Assembly (NCBI GenBank): GCA_013331625.1
Contig: DUGC01000083.1
Coordinates: 1-8,293, forward strand
Direction: 5' to 3'
Length of the DNA: 8,293 bases
Origin: Candidatus Iainarchaeum sp.
GTDB taxonomy: Archaea > Iainarchaeota > Iainarchaeia > Iainarchaeales > Iainarchaeaceae
Of this stretch, positions 5,067 to 8,293 are shown one piece after another (the first letter of the stretch is position 1; each line of letters starts with the position of its first letter). The notes under the pieces are model-generated. The model had not been told where the DNA came from and did not search any database. It was given only the letters and a program-made list of their open reading frames with translations. The translations under genes were made by a program, and so were the position numbers.

Positions 5067-7397
5067 TCAAAAACCAGGCACCGTGAAAACCAGTGTTTTT
5101 GCGCCCTTGTCATAGCTTGTGATGTTGCAGTTTGTGCATTCAGTTCCGTCGCGCAGTATTTTCGGGTTCGTGAAACTGGTGTTGTAGAGCGTTATTGTTG
5201 CTGGCGAATTGAGTTGTGGGAGTTTGTTTTGGTCGAGCGAGATTTTTCCCTGCGAAATATTGAGGTCTGCGTCGAGGTTTAGCCTGTCGTCCTCTCCTGC
5301 GGAAATTTTTACAAGCAGGAGAGTTTTGTTGGCGTATGTAACTTTTCCAAATTGTGAAATACCCAATTCAAGGTTCTGCATTCCGTTGATATCTGTGGAA
5401 TTGAAGTCGGGCTTTATGTCGAATTTTGTTGCAATCGGGAGGGCGCAGCCGAAAATATTCACGTAACTTCTTGCGGTTGCTGCTGTTCTCGGGCAATTGT
5501 CAATTGCGTTTGGCACTCCGTCAAGGTCGTCGTCCAAAAGCGGCTGGCCCTGGCGGCTTACAATAACGGTTATTGCACCCGATGTTGCGCTCGCGCCCAT
5601 GTTGTCAATTGCTTTTGCACTTATGCTATATGGCCCTGCCGCAACATCGTTCCAGGTGAATGAGTAGGGTGAACTGTTATCTGCCCCCACCAGCGCAGCC
5701 CCATTATAAAATTCAACTTTAGTGACAGACCCGTCGCTGTCGAAAGCATTTGCAGTGATTGAAATGGTTGCAGGGGCGCTGAAGGTCACCCCGTTTGTAG
5801 GGGCTGTCAGGGAAACTGTCGGCAGGATATTGCCGGAAGCGGGGCTATTTGTGGTGAGTGGGTGCGGGTAGGTATAGGGGGTATAAGGGTAGTAGGCGTT
5901 TGGGCCTTCTGCGGAAAATACCAGTGTACCCAAAGTCGGATATGTGACTCCGTCTGTCGGATAACTGTTTGCAGCTCCATTGCAGGCGGAGACCCCATTG
6001 GCGCATACAAACGTTTCCTTGCCGCCAGTTGCTTGGGGAGCGTGGAGAAAATAGTCCCTGTTCAATTTTATTTTTTCATTTGGGGGTGGGTCGTCAGGGG
6101 CTAACCTTATACTTGGCACTCCAGGAATGCCTTTCCATACATAGGCATTATTCCAGATAAATGTATTGTGAACTTGATCTTCAGCAGGCCATGCGGCTCG
6201 TGGGGGGTTAACGACTCCCGTAGTATCATATTCTTCCTCGCGTAACTTAATTGACGGCGCATAGCCGGCAGACAACGTAACCGTATTATCGTGGATAAGA
6301 TTGGCAGAGCCTCTTGCAATCATTAACCAATCTATTCTTTTCCCCACCATCGTGTTATTGTATACTTCCACAACTGATTGCCCGCGTCTTGGGCAACTGC
6401 TAAATTCCCAATAACCTACCCCGCCGCATCCTCCATCCGCATTGCCATGAGTCATGATCGGGTCAATCGTTAGCCTTGGGCCATTAGGGTAATTTGTGGC
6501 ATCCCAGTGATTGTAGCGGACGACAAGTTTTCCGCCATTAAAAGTTCCGATTGATTCTTGTGAATAAGAATAGGATGCTGGATAGTCGGCATCATAAATA
6601 AACTCGTTATCCTCGATAAACAAGGCATCTGCGGTACCTGCCGCCATTGTTTCCCACGATGCATCGGCCTGCGCCCTTGTTCCTGCCGTAAAACTTATCC
6701 CCATCAACGGATTGTAAAACGTATTGTGTTCTATGACGCCATTTGAACCGGCAATGATTATTGCATTGTACCCATAGTGGAACTCACTGTGGTCAATCCG
6801 GAGTTTCTTCAGCGAAATACCGTTATTCTGCACCTTTATAGCAGCTGTGTAAGGAGTAAAGTTCACACTGTTGAAATCGAATCCCGTTATCCGCACCAAT
6901 TCCGTCAACGACGTGAACCCCGTGATGTAGAAAAAGCCGTTATTTAGGACCGTCCCGGCAATCAGCTTTGTACCATCTGGACCGGAACCTGCACCCATGA
7001 TAGTGAGAGGCTTGGTTATTTGCACCGCCCTAGGCCACGTACAGCTACCATCCGGCACTGCAATGGTGTCCCCTTCGCTTGCGCTCTCGATTGCGCTCTG
7101 CACGTCCTCTTGCGAGCAGCTTGCGGCATTTATCGTGTTTCCTGGGGTGCATGCTGAAATGTCGTATCCCGAGCAATCCGGTTGGCATCTGAGTGTTCCG
7201 GATTTGAAACCGGCTGCGGCTGTTGAGCACGTATCCCCGTTCATGTTACTGTCATCGCACGCTTCGCCTGCTTCAACCGTGTTGTTGCCGCATACTGCCG
7301 CCCCTGCCATGCTGTCTGCCGTGAAAATGTCTGTGCCGGATGCCGGTGTGCTGAGCACAAGAATTAATGCAATTAAAATTATTTTGCCCTGTTTCAT
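5067..7397 (-). CDS. Secreted multidomain protein: Cys-rich repeat, parallel beta-helix, Ig-like, thrombospondin-3-like and C-terminal domain
   Basis: 776 residues. Residues 1-20 form a signal peptide (KIILIALILVLS). Residues 36-83 are a Cys-rich DUF4215-like repeat (CGNNTVEAGEACDDSNMNGD). Residues 89 to about 500 form a right-handed parallel beta-helix: a DVQSAIESASEGDTIAVPDG start, then NGVIEHNTFYNP and VVEVYNNTM turns, ending YTYPHPL. Residues about 524-613 are a Big_9-like Ig fold (PTVSLTAPTNG, VTKVEFYNGAALVG). Residues about 619-636 carry a calcium-binding thrombospondin type 3 motif (DDDLDGVPNAIDNCP). The C-terminal domain, about 657-776, ends ECTNCNITSYDKGAKTLVFTV, a style I associate with DPANN archaeal exported proteins. 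The helix region resembles carbohydrate-acting or carbohydrate-binding surface proteins, but I see no catalytic motif to assign an activity. ATG 7397 has an AGGAG site. There is no membrane anchor, so it is probably secreted or loosely surface-bound. It lies 119 bp after the right-edge gene and about 145 bp before the stub. Confidence 0.87.
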   Translation of the reverse strand: MKQGKIILIALILVLSTPASGTDIFTADSMAGAAVCGNNTVEAGEACDDSNMNGDTCSTAAAGFKSGTLRCQPDCSGYDISACTPGNTINAASCSQEDVQSAIESASEGDTIAVPDGSCTWPRAVQITKPLTIMGAGSGPDGTKLIAGTVLNNGFFYITGFTSLTELVRITGFDFNSVNFTPYTAAIKVQNNGISLKKLRIDHSEFHYGYNAIIIAGSNGVIEHNTFYNPLMGISFTAGTRAQADASWETMAAGTADALFIEDNEFIYDADYPASYSYSQESIGTFNGGKLVVRYNHWDATNYPNGPRLTIDPIMTHGNADGGCGGVGYWEFSSCPRRGQSVVEVYNNTMVGKRIDWLMIARGSANLIHDNTVTLSAGYAPSIKLREEEYDTTGVVNPPRAAWPAEDQVHNTFIWNNAYVWKGIPGVPSIRLAPDDPPPNEKIKLNRDYFLHAPQATGGKETFVCANGVSACNGAANSYPTDGVTYPTLGTLVFSAEGPNAYYPYTPYTYPHPLTTNSPASGNILPTVSLTAPTNGVTFSAPATISITANAFDSDGSVTKVEFYNGAALVGADNSSPYSFTWNDVAAGPYSISAKAIDNMGASATSGAITVIVSRQGQPLLDDDLDGVPNAIDNCPRTAATARSYVNIFGCALPIATKFDIKPDFNSTDINGMQNLELGISQFGKVTYANKTLLLVKISAGEDDRLNLDADLNISQGKISLDQNKLPQLNSPATITLYNTSFTNPKILRDGTECTNCNITSYDKGAKTLVFTVPGF

Positions 7398-7408
7398 GTT
7401 TTTTTTCG

Positions 7409-7413
7409 CTCCT
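7409..7413 (-). promoter_or_regulatory. Shine-Dalgarno site of the beta-helix gene
   Basis: AGGAG on the minus strand is separated from the ATG at 7397 by 11 bases, eight of them a run of A. It supports this start and is the most conventional ribosome site in the window. Confidence 0.6.
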
Positions 7414-7448
7414 ATAGCAGACCGCCCGAAACCCGCGAATTAAACCGC

Positions 7449-7460
7449 TTCATAAAATCC
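7449..7460 (-). promoter_or_regulatory. Weak TATA-like box upstream of the beta-helix gene
   Basis: GGATTTTATG on the minus strand is centred near 7455. Initiation about 26 bases downstream would leave a leader of about 30 bases containing the AGGAG site. CTTAAATG nearby (about 7468) is an alternative. This rests on composition and spacing alone. Confidence 0.25.
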
Positions 7461-7516
7461 GGGCCATTTAAGCGGGACTATCCGGCAAGTCCTGCGCCTT
7501 GTAAAAACGGCAAAAT

Positions 7517-8293
7517 TCACGTGCAAATTGTGGAATTGTCGCTCCCCTTCACCCAGTTTGTCCCGTTGCATGAACAAAGCTCTGCCACTGATGCGTCATA
7601 ATAAATCCTCCCCTTGTCTGTTGCAGCGCACTGGCCGGGCGAATCCGTGGGCCGCAGTTTCATCACCGCGTTCACGTCGAGCCTTTTTGACGGCGTTGTT
7701 GTCCCTACCCCAACGTTACCATCGAATGCTACGAGGAACCTTGTCCCCGCACCCCCTGCGCCCTCTGGCGCGTTCACGTCAAGGACCCCTATTGGTGTTG
7801 CAAGGTTTGAGCCTATGAGCACGTTCCCGTCAAAGCGCGATGTGTTGTTATCCACCCAGACGGCATAGTTGCCGCCTGAGACGTTAGTGCCGTTTTCATC
7901 CTCTATATACAATGCCGCCGTGTCTCCTACCGTTGCCGCCCCGCTTACGACCCTTGGCTTGAGTATTGCGGCCGTTGCAATGAGCGGGTGGGTTCCGCTT
8001 GTAGATTCATTCCATGTTGCGCCTGAGATGAGCAGCATGGCTGCGGAATAGCCCGCATTTATGCTGAAGGCTCCTTCTTTTGCAAACATTTTAAACTGGG
8101 TGCTGGCGCCTCCCAGCAGGCTGTTTTCTGAAACTGAACCGGGTATTCCAGTCACGGTCAGTGCGGCAGTAGCCCGTAAGTGGGTTGTCGTATTAAGGTC
8201 TCCCCTGATGTTTACGCTGCCATTCGCATCTACGATATATGCGCTGGATGGTTTGGTTCTGGGGTTCATGTTTATCCCTAGGTTTCCGTCCTT
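7517..8293 (-). CDS. GIG-module tail-fibre-like secreted protein, C-terminal part (5' end off right edge)
   Basis: The frame is open from the right edge (KDGNLGIN) past an internal ATG at 8269 to the TGA at 7517. That ATG lies inside a GIG module (GNLGINMNP, then VDANGSVNIRGDL) and has no ribosome site, so it is not a start. Three module motifs are visible: GNLGIN at the edge, DGNVLIGSNLATP, and DGNVGVGTTTP followed by KRLDV. It ends with GRIYYDASVAELCSCNGTNWV, a closing segment I associate with this kind of GIG-module protein. The frame equals that of the propeller gene leaving the left edge after KDGNLGIN. If the ends are joined, this is the C-terminus of that 843-aa protein. Otherwise it is a separate paralogue without its N-terminus. 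Confidence 0.82.
   Translation of the reverse strand, partial: KDGNLGINMNPRTKPSSAYIVDANGSVNIRGDLNTTTHLRATAALTVTGIPGSVSENSLLGGASTQFKMFAKEGAFSINAGYSAAMLLISGATWNESTSGTHPLIATAAILKPRVVSGAATVGDTAALYIEDENGTNVSGGNYAVWVDNNTSRFDGNVLIGSNLATPIGVLDVNAPEGAGGAGTRFLVAFDGNVGVGTTTPSKRLDVNAVMKLRPTDSPGQCAATDKGRIYYDASVAELCSCNGTNWVKGSDNSTICT
8270..8293. repeat. Terminal direct repeat, right copy
   Basis: Exact partner of 1-24, ending at the last base. Identity that reaches both termini exactly is the usual mark of a circular contig or a closed loop in an assembly graph. Confidence 0.95.

Larger units (their letters stand above)
7398..7516. other. Intergenic gap between right-edge gene and beta-helix gene
   Basis: These 119 bp hold a T5 run on the minus strand (7503-7507) ten bases after the right-edge gene's stop, a weak terminator candidate. 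They also hold the promoter and ribosome site candidates of the beta-helix gene. I see no small gene here. Confidence 0.5.

Noticed and set aside
6997..7443. Plus-strand open frame of 148 codons opposite the start of the beta-helix gene
   Set aside because: It covers the signal peptide and Cys-rich coding region of the minus-strand gene and shows no recognisable domain.
7517..8269. ATG at 8269 as a true gene start
   Set aside because: The frame is open upstream with KDGNLGIN, the ATG lies inside a GIG module, and there is no signal peptide or ribosome site.
1..8293. Plasmid replication gene or origin
   Set aside because: No Rep, MCM/Cdc6-like, helicase or partition motif is seen in any product, and no iteron array lies in the two short gaps, so I do not call a replicon.

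Overview
Every gene I can support lies on the minus strand, so the window reads right to left: a tail-fibre-like secreted protein fragment (right edge), a large secreted beta-helix protein, a short secreted stub, a shortened AlbA_2/wHTH regulator, a truncated DUF1016 (YhcG-type) protein, a full-length AlbA_2/wHTH regulator, and a secreted seven-bladed LVIVD propeller protein that runs off the left edge. There are no RNA genes, transposases, integrases, CRISPR arrays or recognisable replication genes. The sequence suggests an uncultured archaeon, probably of the DPANN type. This is inference, based on the C-terminal domain of the beta-helix protein (CxxC followed by LVFTV), AT-rich TATA-like boxes, G-rich ribosome sites, and GNVGIG-module secreted proteins of a kind common in those genomes. 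A candidate-phylum bacterium is not excluded.

The most important structural observation concerns the two ends. The first 24 bases and the last 24 bases are identical and sit exactly at the termini. If they are joined, the propeller gene leaving the left edge continues in the same frame into the gene entering at the right edge. This gives one complete 843-codon secreted protein on an 8,269-bp circle on which all six genes are complete and co-oriented. The window therefore looks like a circular contig, a tandem repeat unit, or an assembly-graph loop closed on a repeated GIG-module sequence. The absence of any replication gene is the main argument against a simple plasmid.

Positions about 4922 to 1 form a tightly packed five-gene operon. 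Stub and short regulator, short regulator and DUF1016, and full regulator and propeller gene each overlap by 4 bases (ATGA). DUF1016 and the full regulator are about 23 bases apart. A GGGGCG-type G-run precedes the start at all four junctions. The AlbA_2-DUF1016-AlbA_2 trio is typical of accessory genes in defence and restriction-modification islands. Here it is sandwiched between two copies of a secreted-protein module (4692-4829 and 1567-1704; 42 of 46 residues identical). The two regulators also end in a near-identical 49-bp DNA block. Two of the three middle genes look like deletion products: the first regulator lacks its middle and the DUF1016 protein lacks its nuclease catalytic core. 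The region therefore appears to be built by recombination between short homologous modules. A frame-sensitive 11-bp tandem repeat inside the short regulator could add switching.

From 5067 to 7397 is a 776-residue secreted multidomain protein with its own SD and candidate promoter. From 7517 to the right edge is the C-terminal part of the GIG-module protein. Both intergenic gaps are short (roughly 120-145 bp), and no stretch over 300 bases lacks a gene.
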